Shown here one piece after another: positions 18,827 through 28,911 of a stretch of 64,000 nucleotides of DNA. Source of the stretch: Burkholderia lata. GTDB lineage: Bacteria > Pseudomonadota > Gammaproteobacteria > Burkholderiales > Burkholderiaceae. Positions within the stretch are counted from its first letter, which is position 1. Every line of letters starts with the position of its first letter. The DNA is taken from NCBI RefSeq assembly GCF_000012945.1, contig NC_007510.1, positions 744,001 to 808,000 on the forward strand, written 5' to 3'. The position numbers and the translations under genes were made by a program. The notes under the pieces are model-generated. The model searched no databases. It was not told where the DNA came from and was given only the letters and a program-made list of their open reading frames with translations.

Positions 18827-19639
18827 TTACGCGTTGCGATGCGAGATCGGGGTTTCGGGCGTCGGGTATTGCGCGTCGCGGAACGTCTCGATGATCACGC
18901 GGTTGGTGTCGCAGTACACCTGCCAGTAGTTTTCGGGGGCCGTGGACGGGCGCACGAACAGCAGCGGGCCTTCCGGCGTGAACTGCAGCACGCCGACGTC
19001 CGGCGCCGGGGTGGTCAGCACGTTCGGGATCTGCTGGATCGACGACTTCAGGCGGTTGATTGCGTCGACTGCATCGACGCCGTTCGCGATCTTCGCGGTC
19101 AGGTCGACGCGACGATACGACGTTGCGCTGTAGTTGGCGATGTTGTCCGAGAAGATCTTGTTGTTGCCGACGATCGTCACGATGTTGTCGGGCGTGATGA
19201 TCGTCGTGCCGAACAGGCCGAGCTCCTTGACCGTGCCCGTGACGCCGCCCGCATTGATCACGTCGCCGATCTTGAACGGGCGCAGCACCTGCATGAACAC
19301 GCCTGCGGCGAAATGCGCGAGCAGGCCGCCCCAGGCGGTACCGATCGCGAGGCCGAGGCCGGCGAGCAGGGCGGCGAACGAGGTCGTCTGCACGCCGAAG
19401 ATCTGCAGGATCGCGAGGATCAGCAGGACCGTCAGCAGCACGCTGACGACGGAGGTCAGGTAGTCGGTCAGTGTCGGGTCGACTTTGCCGCTGCGGCGGA
19501 CGACCTTGCCGAGCAGACGCGTGCCGATGCGGATCGCCCAGCGGCCGATGAACCACAATACGATCGCGGCGAGGAGGTTGAGGCCGAAGTCGAGACCGCG
19601 GGTCATCAGGAATTGCTGGGCTGTGGCGAGATCGATCAT
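18827..19639 (-). CDS. small-conductance mechanosensitive channel, MscS type
   Basis: 270 residues, close to E. coli MscS (286). Three predicted membrane helices lie in the first 120 residues. The third is Gly/Ala-rich (FAALLAGLGLAIGTAWGGLLAHFAAGVFM) and forms the pore lining. A beta-domain follows with FKIGDVINAGGVTGTVKELGLFGT and NNKIFSDNIANYS, the MscS cytoplasmic cage. It opens on membrane tension during hypo-osmotic shock. It is monocistronic on the minus strand. Confidence 0.95.
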   Translation of the reverse strand: MIDLATAQQFLMTRGLDFGLNLLAAIVLWFIGRWAIRIGTRLLGKVVRRSGKVDPTLTDYLTSVVSVLLTVLLILAILQIFGVQTTSFAALLAGLGLAIGTAWGGLLAHFAAGVFMQVLRPFKIGDVINAGGVTGTVKELGLFGTTIITPDNIVTIVGNNKIFSDNIANYSATSYRRVDLTAKIANGVDAVDAINRLKSSIQQIPNVLTTPAPDVGVLQFTPEGPLLFVRPSTAPENYWQVYCDTNRVIIETFRDAQYPTPETPISHRNA

Positions 19640-19750
19640 GCGTTCTCCGAAGTCAAGGGTAGAAAGGGCGGCGCATGCACCGGGTGGGTGGCGCTTTTAT
19701 AACCTGAGCTGGGAGGGGCGGCAACCTGCCTGACACTGCTTGACGTAATG

Positions 19751-19785
19751 GAAAACGGGCAGGACGCGTGTGCGTGCTGCCCGTC
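19751..19785 (-). terminator. probable terminator of manC
   Basis: On the minus strand an 8-bp stem (ACGGGCAG/CTGCCCGT, arms 19755-19762 and 19777-19784) with a 14-nt loop is followed by TTTTCC, starting about 50 bp after the manC stop. Confidence 0.6.
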
Positions 19786-19837
19786 TGGTGCCTCGGATCG
19801 ACGCCGATTGCGGCGCACGACCCGGAAGTTGTCGTAT

Positions 19838-21265
19838 TTACGATGCCGCGCGGCCGTAGGTGTCTTCGAAGCGGACGATGTCGTCTTCGCCAAGATACGC
19901 GCCCGACTGGACTTCGATCAGTTCGAGCGGGATCTTGCCGGGGTTCGTCAACCGGTGGGTCGCACCGAGCGGAATGTAGGTCGACTGGTTTTCGGTCAGC
20001 ATGATTTCCTTGTCGCCGTTCGTGACCATTGCGGTGCCCTTCACGACGATCCAGTGCTCGGCGCGATGGTGGTGCATCTGCAGGCTCAACTGCGCGCCGG
20101 GGTTCACGATGATGCGCTTGACCTGGAAGCGATCGCCCTGGTCGATACCCTCGTATGAACCCCACGGGCGGACGACGCGGCGATGCGTAACCGATTCGTG
20201 GCGACCGGAAGCGTTCAGCCACTCGACGATCTTCTTGACGTCCTGGGCTTTATCGCGATGCGCGACCAGCACGGCATCGGCGGTTTCCACGATCACGATG
20301 TCGTCGAGGCCGATTGCCGCAACCATCCGGTGTTCCGCGCGGATATACGAGTTCGTCACGGCATCGGTGAAGATGTCGCCGATGAGCGCGTTGCCTTGCT
20401 CGTCGGCGTCAGCGATGTCCGCAAGCGCGCTCCACGAGCCGATGTCGTTCCAGCCGAGGTCCGCCGCCGCAACGACAGCGGCGCGTTCGGTCTTTTCCAT
20501 CACCGCATAGTCAATCGAGACATTCGGGCAGGCTGCGAATACGTCCGCGTCGAGACGGACGAAGTCGTTGTCACGCTTGGCGGATTCGAATGCGAGTTCT
20601 GCCTGACGGGCGATCTCCGGTGCATGGCGACGCAGTTCTTCCATGTACGTGGACGCCTTCAGCATGAACATGCCGCTGTTCCAGGAGTAGTTGCCGTCGC
20701 TGACGAAGCGCTCGGCTGTCGGTGCGTCGGGCTTTTCGACAAACGCGTCAACCTTGTAGACCTGCTTGCCGTCCGCGATGGCCGGGCCGCGGCGGATGTA
20801 GCCGAAGCCGGTGTGTGCTTCCGTCGGTGTGATGCCGAACGTGACGAGGTACTGGTCTGCTGCGATGGCCGCTGCCTCGGTGGCTGCAGCGATGAATGCC
20901 GGCTCGTTGAGGATCACGTGGTCCGACGGCAGCACCAGCAGCAGTGCGTCGAGCGATTCGTGCAGGGCGAGCAGCGCGGCGATCGCGATTGCGGGCGCGG
21001 TGTTGCGGCCTACCGGCTCGAGCACGATCGACGACGGCGTGATGTTGACCTGGCGGAGTTGTTCTGCGACCAGGAAACGCTGTTCGTTGTTGGTGAGGAC
21101 GATGGGGGCTGCGGCGCCCGGAATGTGCTGGAGACGAGCCGCCGTCTGCTGGACGAGCGTCCGATCGCCTGTCAGCTTCAGGTACTGCTTGGGATAACCG
21201 CCACGCGACATCGGCCAAAGGCGCGTGCCGCTGCCACCACACAGAATTACCGGATGAATGTTCAT
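19838..21265 (-). CDS. manC: mannose-1-phosphate guanylyltransferase / mannose-6-phosphate isomerase
   Basis: 475 residues from the ATG followed by NIHPVILCGGSGTRLWPMSR, the GMP signature that binds GTP. PKQYLKL and FVEKPD supply catalytic lysines, and a C-terminal cupin (QLSLQMHHHRAEHWIVVKG) provides the isomerase activity of the type II enzyme. It makes GDP-mannose, the sugar donor for capsule. An upstream in-frame extension of 31 residues lacks the conserved opening. It marks one end of the wcb capsule locus, as in B. pseudomallei, and is separated from wcbA by about 160 bp that should hold its promoter. Confidence 0.95.
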   Translation of the reverse strand: MNIHPVILCGGSGTRLWPMSRGGYPKQYLKLTGDRTLVQQTAARLQHIPGAAAPIVLTNNEQRFLVAEQLRQVNITPSSIVLEPVGRNTAPAIAIAALLALHESLDALLLVLPSDHVILNEPAFIAAATEAAAIAADQYLVTFGITPTEAHTGFGYIRRGPAIADGKQVYKVDAFVEKPDAPTAERFVSDGNYSWNSGMFMLKASTYMEELRRHAPEIARQAELAFESAKRDNDFVRLDADVFAACPNVSIDYAVMEKTERAAVVAAADLGWNDIGSWSALADIADADEQGNALIGDIFTDAVTNSYIRAEHRMVAAIGLDDIVIVETADAVLVAHRDKAQDVKKIVEWLNASGRHESVTHRRVVRPWGSYEGIDQGDRFQVKRIIVNPGAQLSLQMHHHRAEHWIVVKGTAMVTNGDKEIMLTENQSTYIPLGATHRLTNPGKIPLELIEVQSGAYLGEDDIVRFEDTYGRAAS

Positions 21266-21429
21266 GGAGAAAGATCCTGAGTTGCCGATGCATGGCGCGT
21301 TCAGTTGCGCCAACGTCTTGATTAAATCTTGTAAGTTATTAAAAGAAAGCGTCGCCAATATTGAGCGCGCGATGTGTCTGTACTGATCGAGGATCGTAAA
21401 TTCTACGGCGATACCTCATTTTCTCACAC

Positions 21430-23280
21430 TCATTGACTGCAACGCCATGCGAGGTGCTGGAGTCCATTCCTGCTCCAACGAATTGCTTTTAGAAGTGGGC
21501 GCAAACGATTACCTCGAATTTTCACGAGTGGGCGTTTCGCAGGTATCGCCAATTTTCGAACGATGGCTTCGGGCGATGTAAACAGATGAAGAGTCCAATC
21601 CCAATAGATCGGGTAGCGCAGCAATACACCTGCCGTCAGCATATCGAGCGAGAGCTTGCGATCGCGCCAAGGTGGTGCGAGCGCATCGTGTGTCAACCCC
21701 CAGCCTGCATAAAAGGGCAGTCCATATGTGAAGACAGCTTTCCGGCGAATCAACGCTTCAAAACCAGACAGCGAAGAAAGCGTGTGCACTTCATCCGCTA
21801 TCTCAATCAGCGAAATCAGATCAGAGTCCTGCTCCATCACGTCGGCGAGAGCTGCCGCTTCTATTAAGCCGCGGCGATTGCCCGACAGGACGTCAGGATG
21901 GGGTTTATAGACAATAAATGCGTCCGGGTTGTGGGCGCGTACCGTTCGCAGCAATTCTTCGGTTGTCGTGATGCCGCGCGTACCGAGTCGAATCGACGCG
22001 TCGTCTGCGACCTGTCCCGGCACGAGCACAACGCGCTTGCCCGGCGGCGCGTGCCAAGCCGGCTTGCGGCGACCGAGATTGTACTTTGTCAACCCTAGGC
22101 GGGTGATCTCGTTGCGCAATGCGTCAGCCCGCGCGAGTTCAGTTTCATTGAAATCCGTTTCGTTCAGGATCACCGTCAGGTCGCTCGGGCGGCTCGGGTC
22201 GAAATAGAGGCCGCGCCGGTCGATTATCTGGCTGCATGGAGCGACGTGGTCTGAGCCGAGGCCGATCGAGTGCAGGAAGCCGTCCTCGATACGGACGGCC
22301 GGTGTGTCGGGTGGCAAGCCCTCTGTACTACGCGCACCCCAAAATGCGGCATGCTCTCCTTCCGCAAGCTTGCTTGCGTCATCCGTCCAGCGCAGTGTTC
22401 CGCCACCGGCCGTCAGGAAAGGAGTAGCGAAGGGTCGTTTCCACCACTGGAAACGGATGCCTGCTACGTGGCGTATATCGGCGAAGCGTAATACGGTTGC
22501 GCGATGAGCTTCGATTGCGTCAAGGAGTGCTTCGAGCGAATCGGATGTCTTTCCTGCAGGGGCGAGATGACGGGAAAGGCGTATGAACACAACTTCGAAC
22601 AATGATTCCAGAGTCGCGTGCGATTGCCTTGCCGGCTGGGGCGCATCGTCGTGCGTCAATCCCCAGCCAGCGTAGTACGGCATACCGAATACATGTACCG
22701 GGACGCCACAAAGCAACGCTTGCATCCCTTCAACTGCGGAGAGCGTATAGACGTGGTCGAAATACGGGAGGGAAGCGCAGAGTGACTCGCTTGTGTCGAT
22801 GTATCGATTCGAACCGCGGATTCCTGGATGGGACGACGAAAGCCATTCTCCTGAACTCGATATGCCACTACGGGCGAACCAAATTTCTGCCTCTGGTTGC
22901 TCGCGGTGCACTGCGGCCAGCATTCGGGAAAACTGCCTTTCCCTTTCTCTGCGCGGTGCCTGCAAATAGACGGATGCGGGCTCGTCGAGCACCAGCACTC
23001 GCTGTGCGGTGCCGCGCTCGAGCAAGCCGAGCGGAATACGCGTGGCGCAGCTCGATGGATCGAATACGTTGGCGGCACGGAATCGCTCCACGAGCCGCGT
23101 GATATTCAATGCCGAGCCGATTGCGGATAAGGTCGCGAGTTCGGCATCGATGCGGCCGATCCATCCATCGGCCGTTTCAGATTCGAGGGAAGTGGTGAAC
23201 CACGAGAGCGCCGGCCCTTTTTTGCGTGGCATGATGCCATTCGGCCAAGAGTGCGTATGGATCGTCGGTGAACGTGACAT
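21430..23280 (-). CDS. wcbA: KpsC-like capsule Kdo transferase (WcbA-like)
   Basis: 616 residues with the duplicated KpsC architecture. The motif YAGWGLTHD occurs twice, at about residues 203-211 and 524-532, each preceded by a GFEAL- or GMQALL-type helix. Each repeat corresponds to a capsule-synthesis glycosyltransferase unit. KpsC-type enzymes add beta-Kdo residues to lyso-phosphatidylglycerol, building the linker on which group 2/3 capsules grow at the inner face of the cytoplasmic membrane. It starts 8 bp after wcbB; a GTG-type upstream start would overlap wcbB. It is somewhat shorter than E. coli KpsC (675). Confidence 0.85.
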   Translation of the reverse strand: MSRSPTIHTHSWPNGIMPRKKGPALSWFTTSLESETADGWIGRIDAELATLSAIGSALNITRLVERFRAANVFDPSSCATRIPLGLLERGTAQRVLVLDEPASVYLQAPRRERERQFSRMLAAVHREQPEAEIWFARSGISSSGEWLSSSHPGIRGSNRYIDTSESLCASLPYFDHVYTLSAVEGMQALLCGVPVHVFGMPYYAGWGLTHDDAPQPARQSHATLESLFEVVFIRLSRHLAPAGKTSDSLEALLDAIEAHRATVLRFADIRHVAGIRFQWWKRPFATPFLTAGGGTLRWTDDASKLAEGEHAAFWGARSTEGLPPDTPAVRIEDGFLHSIGLGSDHVAPCSQIIDRRGLYFDPSRPSDLTVILNETDFNETELARADALRNEITRLGLTKYNLGRRKPAWHAPPGKRVVLVPGQVADDASIRLGTRGITTTEELLRTVRAHNPDAFIVYKPHPDVLSGNRRGLIEAAALADVMEQDSDLISLIEIADEVHTLSSLSGFEALIRRKAVFTYGLPFYAGWGLTHDALAPPWRDRKLSLDMLTAGVLLRYPIYWDWTLHLFTSPEAIVRKLAIPAKRPLVKIRGNRLRPLLKAIRWSRNGLQHLAWRCSQ

Positions 23281-23288
23281 GCAAGCGC

Positions 23289-24440
23289 TTACGGGGCCAA
23301 GGTTTCCAGGAACCGATCGACATGTTCGAAATGTGTCTGCCAAGTTGGGACTTGGAAGCGGGCCATGCGCGTGAGCTGGGCCTTGCGATCGGTGCTGTCA
23401 GGATGTGCGAATGCGCGGATACGTGTGATCCAGCCCGGACCGTCAAGCGGATCCAGATAGTCTGGAATATCGCCCGCGATCTCTTGAAACACACGAAGGT
23501 CGCTGGCCAATACAGGGACGCCAAGCGTCAGCGCCTCGACGAGGGGCATCCCGTAGCCTTCAACAAAGGATGGGAACAACAGTGCACGCGCGTGCAACAG
23601 CCACGCGCGCAGGCGCTCGTCCGTGCAGTCGGCCTCTTCAATGACGGCTCCGCGAATTGGCTCGCAGCGCTCCAGCATGTCCACGACGTTTTCGCATTCC
23701 CATCCGCGGCGGCCGACGATGACGAGCTTTGGGGCGTGTTCGCCGAGTGCTTCAACGAGTCGCCGCCAGATGTGCAGCATGAACCAGTGATTCTTGCGCG
23801 GCTCGATTGTGCCGAGCATCACGAAATACGGATGATCGAGCGGGCGTGGCAAATTTTCGCGTGATGTGATGCCAGGGGCGAGACGGGCGACGACGCTGGG
23901 GGGCGAGGGTAAGCCTGCGCGCCGTGCTTCCGCGCCCAGCGCATCAAGTGTGTCTTGCGAATTCGCTATCAGGCCATCCGCGTGACGTAATGCTGTATGT
24001 ATGCGCTGCCGATGTGCATCGTCGATGCCGGGGCGGCAATATTCGGCGTGCGTGAGCGGAATCAGGTCGTGCACCATAAAAACGGAGCGAATGTTACGGC
24101 GTTGCAGCGCACGATAATAGCGGAGGTGCTCCATGCCATTGTGACTTGTATGCAACAGTACCGCCCGTTCGAAGCGTTCGCGGTGCGGAGTCAAGACGCT
24201 GCGAGCAACCAGCGCTCGGATGGCCGCGCGGCTGGGCACCGGCCCGCGGAGCATGTTGAAAGCGCGCTCCGATTCCTTTTGGGTAAGCGTTTTGGAATAG
24301 CCAAGTTCACTCAGAATAGCGCGGGCCTGAGAATGGTATCGCTCAACATACGCAAGGCCGACGCGATCCACGCCTGTCGGGTGCAAGCCGTTGGCCAGAC
24401 GGGAAAGCAGGCGGGAGATGTCGAGGAAGATGTTTAACAC
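23289..24440 (-). CDS. wcbB: glycosyltransferase family 4 protein (WcbB-like)
   Basis: About 383 residues from a GTG before LNIFLDISRLL; a TTG further upstream would overlap wcbC and lies in the divergent promoter, so it is disfavoured. GT-B fold signs are VFMVHDLIPL in the N-domain, the donor-domain opening FVMLGTIEPRKN, and SFVEGYGMPLVEALTLGVPVLASDL, which holds the E-x7-E of family 4. It should transfer a nucleotide-sugar residue into the capsule repeat or linker. wcbA follows 8 bp downstream and wcbC is divergent. DNA is less GC-rich than the housekeeping flanks. Confidence 0.82.
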   Translation of the reverse strand: MLNIFLDISRLLSRLANGLHPTGVDRVGLAYVERYHSQARAILSELGYSKTLTQKESERAFNMLRGPVPSRAAIRALVARSVLTPHRERFERAVLLHTSHNGMEHLRYYRALQRRNIRSVFMVHDLIPLTHAEYCRPGIDDAHRQRIHTALRHADGLIANSQDTLDALGAEARRAGLPSPPSVVARLAPGITSRENLPRPLDHPYFVMLGTIEPRKNHWFMLHIWRRLVEALGEHAPKLVIVGRRGWECENVVDMLERCEPIRGAVIEEADCTDERLRAWLLHARALLFPSFVEGYGMPLVEALTLGVPVLASDLRVFQEIAGDIPDYLDPLDGPGWITRIRAFAHPDSTDRKAQLTRMARFQVPTWQTHFEHVDRFLETLAP

Positions 24441-24590
24441 GCGCGTAATTTTCTTGTGGGCGGCATCATTACGTGCCCGAGCGATTCGCGGCAGAGGGGG
24501 CGTGGATCCCTGCCGATAAAACGCATATTTGATTCTACATCGTGCGACAATCCATGCCGCGTTTGAATGACGGGATTGGATCAGCAAAAA
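24441..24590. promoter_or_regulatory. divergent promoter region of wcbB/wcbA and wcbC
   Basis: A 150-bp gap between oppositely transcribed wcbB and wcbC. It is AT-richer around 24525-24550, but I see no confident -35/-10 pair. It must start both the wcbB-wcbA transcript and the wcbC-led transcript that continues into the glycosyltransferase block. Confidence 0.35.
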
Positions 24591-25763
24591 ATGTCAATTT
24601 TATACCGCAGTACGTGGGTGACCATTATTGTTGGTGGCGTAATTGCGTTGAGCGCCTGCTCGACGGTGCCAACCTCGGGACCCAGCCGCTCTCAGATCAA
24701 CAGTGCTGGTGCACAGAGTAATCCTGATGGGATCCAGGTTGTCGACGTAACCGACGAGGTCGCCAGAAAGCTATACGCCGAGCGCGGCCGCACGGATTTT
24801 TCCGCGATATTGGGAAGCGACACCGCCTTCCGCCAGCAGCTTGGCGTGGGCGATGGCGTGGAAATCTCGATTTGGGAGGCGCCGCCTGCGACGTTGTTCG
24901 GCGGCGGTGCTGCTGAAACTTCGGTAACTAGCGCGCCAAGCGGTGCGCGTGTGACCACGCTGCCGGCACAAGTGGTGGATGGCGACGGCAATATCAACGT
25001 GCCGTTCGTCGGAGCAGTGAGGGCCGCGGGCCGTACGCCGACGCAACTGCAGAACTACATCGTCTCGCAACTCAAGAACAAGGCGCATGACCCGCAGGTG
25101 CTGGTCCGGCTTGCAAAGAACGAAACGTCGTATGTGACAGTTGTCGGAGACGTACCTGGGAGCACCCGCATGCAATTGAGCGCGCGTGGCGAGCGATTGC
25201 TGGATGCTCTGGCTGCTGCGGGGGGCGTACGTCAGCCGATCGACAAGATCACGCTTCAGGTAACGCGCGGAAATACCGTTGCGTCACTGCCACTGGAATC
25301 GGTGATTCGCAACCCGCGCGAAAATGTGCCGTTGCGTGCGGGAGATGTTGTGACGGTGTTGTTCCAACCGTACAGCTTTACAGCGCTCGGAGCGACGGGC
25401 AAGAACGAAGAGGTCAATTTCGAGGCCCAAGGGATAACGTTGGCCCAAGCGTTGGGGCGCTCCGGGGGGCTTCAGGATTCTCGTTCGGACGCTCAAGGCG
25501 TGTTCGTTTTCCGCCTGGAAAATGCCAGTGCGCTCAATTGGCCGAATCAACCCGTGCGTACGACGGTTGATGGCAAAGTCCCGGTCATCTATCGCATCAA
25601 TCTGCGAGATCCGAATTCGTTTTTTGTGGCGCAGAGCTTCATGATGGATAACAAGGACTTGTTGTATGTGTCGAATGCGCCGGTGACGGAGATCCAGAAG
25701 GTATTGAACTTGGTGTTCTCGGTGGCCTATCCAGTTGTCACTGGTGTGCAAACATTTAAGTAA
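24591..25763 (+). CDS. wcbC: polysaccharide export outer-membrane lipoprotein (WcbC, Wza/KpsD-like)
   Basis: 390 residues. The N-terminus is a lipoprotein signal with lipobox LSAC and acylated C23. The poly_export domain follows (DGVEISIWEAPPATL, then VDGDGNINVPFVGAVRAAGRTP). SLBB-like repeats come next (SYVTVVGDVPGSTRMQLSARGERLLDALAAAGG; VPLRAGDVVTVL) and form the periplasmic ring. It is the outer-membrane translocon for capsule, pairing with the KpsE-like WcbD. The ATG before SILYRS is preferred; an alternative start 24 bp upstream has no ribosome site. Confidence 0.92.
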   Translation: MSILYRSTWVTIIVGGVIALSACSTVPTSGPSRSQINSAGAQSNPDGIQVVDVTDEVARKLYAERGRTDFSAILGSDTAFRQQLGVGDGVEISIWEAPPATLFGGGAAETSVTSAPSGARVTTLPAQVVDGDGNINVPFVGAVRAAGRTPTQLQNYIVSQLKNKAHDPQVLVRLAKNETSYVTVVGDVPGSTRMQLSARGERLLDALAAAGGVRQPIDKITLQVTRGNTVASLPLESVIRNPRENVPLRAGDVVTVLFQPYSFTALGATGKNEEVNFEAQGITLAQALGRSGGLQDSRSDAQGVFVFRLENASALNWPNQPVRTTVDGKVPVIYRINLRDPNSFFVAQSFMMDNKDLLYVSNAPVTEIQKVLNLVFSVAYPVVTGVQTFK

Positions 25764-25811
25764 TACGTTCGATCCTGATAAGATCGTGTGTATGGCAATA
25801 GCAAGGTGAGC

Positions 25812-27116
25812 ATGAAACGCGTCATCGCAATTGACGGTCATAACCTAGCACTCCAGCATGGAACAGGTGTTGCGACCTATGCCAAGAGTCTTGCTGACAA
25901 TGTCGAGCAAATGGGGTGGGATGCGTGGACCTTATACGGCGCTCCTATCTCAGCCCGTCAGACGCCCATACTTCGGGAAATCTCTTTCTTTGATTACTTG
26001 GGCGGCACGAATCAAAAACGCGGCCTGTTAAAAAGTGCTTATCTCGAGGCGAAAGAGTATCCGCGAGCACCATTCGGGTACAACGTGGTGGAAATTCCGC
26101 AATCCGGTGTGGTGGAGGTGCGTCGCTTCGGTAGTCGACTCCCAAAGCATTCTCGAATTTTCAATGTAAATGACCTATTTCTGGTTGCGCGACGATATTT
26201 CAAGCGGCATAAGAAATTTCTAAAGGTCAGGTTCGAGGAGAAGCCGGATGTTATGCATTGGACTTATCCGCTGCCGATAAAAGCGGAAGGGGTGCCGAAT
26301 ATTTACACTATTCATGATTTGGTTCCCCTGCGTTTGCCGTATACCACGCTCGATAACAAGCGATACTATCATCGTCTGATTAAGGGTTGCTTGGATTCCA
26401 GCGATAAAATTTGCACGGTTTCAGAAAAATCCAAGGAAGATATTCTGAATCTATTTAATGTGTCGTCAGATCATGTGGAAAATACATATCAATCTGTCGA
26501 CACTGCACATGTATTGGAAAATAAAAGCCAGGCGGACGCTGAGCAGGAGGTGGCGGGAATATATGGTTTGGAGCCATATAGCTACTTCTTGTTTTTTGGC
26601 GCAATCGAACCTAAGAAAAACGTTGGGAGATTGGTTGAGGCCTTTCTCTCGTCGCATGTCGACGCGAAATTGGTTATCGTCGGATCGTTAGCGTGGAAGT
26701 CGAATGAAGAAGTGCGGCTTTTGGAAAGCATGAAGAAGAACGATTCTGGAATTCGATCCAATATCAAGATGTTTGATTATGCGCCACGCCCGTTCTTGAT
26801 GAGCCTAATTCGATGCGCAAAGGCGGTCGTCTTTCCGTCTCTTTACGAAGGATTTGGTCTGCCGCTGCTGGAGGCGATGCAACTCGGAATTCCGACGTTG
26901 TGCTCGACGGAAGGGTCGTTGCCCGAGATAGCTGGAAATGCGAGCGTGTTGGTTGACCCATACGATACTAGTGCTATTGCTCGCGGTCTGAATTTAATAG
27001 ACAAGGATGATCGATTGAGGGGTGAGTTGTCGCGCATAGGGTTTGAGCGAGCAAAGGAATTTTCTGCAGAAAGTTATCGGGGAAGGTTGACATCTTTATA
27101 TGATGCCGTGCTTTAA
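25812..27116 (+). CDS. glycosyltransferase family 4 protein
   Basis: 434 residues with AAGGTGAG just before the ATG. It opens RVIAIDGHNLALQHGTGVATYAKSL, has IYTIHDLVPLRLPY, then the donor domain FLFFGAIEPKKNVGRLVEAF and PSLYEGFGLPLLEAMQLGIPTLCS, the E-x7-E region of GT4. The same signature is seen in WcbB and in the frameshifted gene downstream, so these are related mannosyl-type transferases. The substrate is unknown; GDP-mannose is available from ManC. The codon third positions are AT-rich compared with flanking wcb genes, so it probably entered by transfer. It is the first gene of the serotype-specific block. Confidence 0.85.
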   Translation: MKRVIAIDGHNLALQHGTGVATYAKSLADNVEQMGWDAWTLYGAPISARQTPILREISFFDYLGGTNQKRGLLKSAYLEAKEYPRAPFGYNVVEIPQSGVVEVRRFGSRLPKHSRIFNVNDLFLVARRYFKRHKKFLKVRFEEKPDVMHWTYPLPIKAEGVPNIYTIHDLVPLRLPYTTLDNKRYYHRLIKGCLDSSDKICTVSEKSKEDILNLFNVSSDHVENTYQSVDTAHVLENKSQADAEQEVAGIYGLEPYSYFLFFGAIEPKKNVGRLVEAFLSSHVDAKLVIVGSLAWKSNEEVRLLESMKKNDSGIRSNIKMFDYAPRPFLMSLIRCAKAVVFPSLYEGFGLPLLEAMQLGIPTLCSTEGSLPEIAGNASVLVDPYDTSAIARGLNLIDKDDRLRGELSRIGFERAKEFSAESYRGRLTSLYDAVL

Positions 27117-27171
27117 GGTCGGCGGCGAATTGTAAGTGGTGTAAAAAATCGAGAGCGCAGTGAGGTCAGTT

Positions 27172-28911
27172 ATGTGGAAAGTAATGAAGAAGAAAAATGA
27201 GAGTCGCCCAACGACTAGGGCGGTTGATCCGATTTCTGCCGCGATGGATAGTATGAAGGTCGGGGCATGGGAGAAGGCGGCAAGGCAGTTCCGCATTGCT
27301 AGTTCTCGCGGCGACTTGAACGATGCTGAAATTCAGTATGGCCACGCATTGAAGGAGGCTGGCTTCTTGTCACTGGCAGAGTCCCATTATCTCGCCGGTC
27401 AGCAAGATTCCGAAAAATCCGTTGATCATTTTATTCAACTCGGACACTTGAATAAGGTGCGTGGCGGATTTAAAGAAGCATTCGATTTTTATGCGCGAGC
27501 TCTGAGCTTGGCTAAAGATATGGCCAATGAAGGTGTCGCGACTGAAGTTGGTGAGTATATGGCGCCGCTCCGGCGATTGATCGCGGCGAACAGTGCAACG
27601 GATGATGGGGTTGATTTCTATATATCCAGTGCAGCGTCAACGCTTCTCAAGTCAATCAAAAATCCGGCCGGAGCAAGCCTGGGAAAGGCGAACTATTCCT
27701 ATGCCTTTGCAGCAAATGGGTTTGTGTCTGCGCTAGAGGACGGGGGGTATGTCATCAGTTCGGTCGAGAACCCTGAATTTTTCCCCGCCCCGCAAGCGAA
27801 CCATTCGAAGAAAATGGTTCACATAAATTTTGCCCCTCCGCCACTTGCGAGAGTGATGAAGGGCGCATATAACATTCTTCACTTTGCCTGGGAATTTTCG
27901 CGAATTCCATCGGATGCGGAGACGGTTTCGCCTCATCCCTTCGAAAATTGGGCAAGACAACTGGCGGCATTTGATGAAATTTGGTTGCCTTCAAATTATG
28001 CAGTCAGCGTAATTTCCGGAATCGTAAATAAACCAGTTCACTGGGTGCCGTCCCCAATTTCAGCTCCAAAAAAGAAGGCCAATCGCGCAAAGCATGCGGG
28101 GCGTAGCGCACATGTACGGAAACTGCGAGACATCTCCTGGGTGCCGTTGAGCATATTTCCGCGCCTCCAAGGAAATTTCGCAAATCATGCGATAAATCGG
28201 GCGAGATTGACTTCGGAGGTGATTCAGAGCGCGAGTGAAAAATCGGTTCCGCCGATATTTCTTACGATCTTGAATCCTCATGACAAAAGAAAGCAACTGA
28301 AGCCGTTGCTTGGTGCGTTCTGTGAATTTTCGAAGACACATAAGGATGCTGTTCTCCTGATAAAAACGAGTTCACCGGACGACACAAACAGAACCATCAA
28401 CGATCGGATCCTAAATTATCAGATTGCGGACGATGCCGATCTGGTTCGACCGTACGTTAGCCAGAACGTCTGGATATTCAATGGTGCACTGTCTGGCGAG
28501 CAACTGGAGTCGTTGTACGATTTGGCCTCATTTTTCGTGTGTACTTCCCGCGCAGAAGGGCAAAATTTGCCACTGCTTGAGGCGATGGCTCATGGTTGCG
28601 TTCCTGTGTCTGTTGATCACACTGCAATGTCCGACTACATCGATGAAGGGAACTCAGTTGTAGTTCCGAGTTACTTGAGTCAGCCGCCGGCGGCAATGCG
28701 TCGCGCATATCAAATGTTCGATGACTTTGAGACATACACAGTGAATGAATCGGCTGTTCACGATGCGCTCCAACGAGCTGTTTCCCTGAGCGACTCTGAC
28801 TTTATGGAAAAATCAAATAATTCTATTTTAAGAGTTTCTCAAGACTACTCTGGCTCTATTTTGTGCAAAAAAATGGAAGATCGCGGCTATTTTCCGGAGG
28901 CAGGGGAATGA
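27172..28911 (+). CDS. glycosyltransferase with TPR-like N-terminus
   Basis: 579 residues starting at an ATG 5 nt after GAGGT. Residues about 25-130 form helical repeats of TPR type (AWEKAARQFRIASSRG; LSLAESHYLAGQQ; GFKEAFDFYARALSLAK). The rest is a GT-B fold transferase with FDEIWLPSNYAV, then FFVCTSRAEGQNLPLLEAMAHGCVPVSVDH for the donor site. It probably extends the capsule repeat, and the TPR region may dock it on partner transferases. It overlaps the next gene by 4 bp (ATGA). AT-rich codon use marks it as part of the transferred cassette. Confidence 0.8.
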   Translation: MWKVMKKKNESRPTTRAVDPISAAMDSMKVGAWEKAARQFRIASSRGDLNDAEIQYGHALKEAGFLSLAESHYLAGQQDSEKSVDHFIQLGHLNKVRGGFKEAFDFYARALSLAKDMANEGVATEVGEYMAPLRRLIAANSATDDGVDFYISSAASTLLKSIKNPAGASLGKANYSYAFAANGFVSALEDGGYVISSVENPEFFPAPQANHSKKMVHINFAPPPLARVMKGAYNILHFAWEFSRIPSDAETVSPHPFENWARQLAAFDEIWLPSNYAVSVISGIVNKPVHWVPSPISAPKKKANRAKHAGRSAHVRKLRDISWVPLSIFPRLQGNFANHAINRARLTSEVIQSASEKSVPPIFLTILNPHDKRKQLKPLLGAFCEFSKTHKDAVLLIKTSSPDDTNRTINDRILNYQIADDADLVRPYVSQNVWIFNGALSGEQLESLYDLASFFVCTSRAEGQNLPLLEAMAHGCVPVSVDHTAMSDYIDEGNSVVVPSYLSQPPAAMRRAYQMFDDFETYTVNESAVHDALQRAVSLSDSDFMEKSNNSILRVSQDYSGSILCKKMEDRGYFPEAGE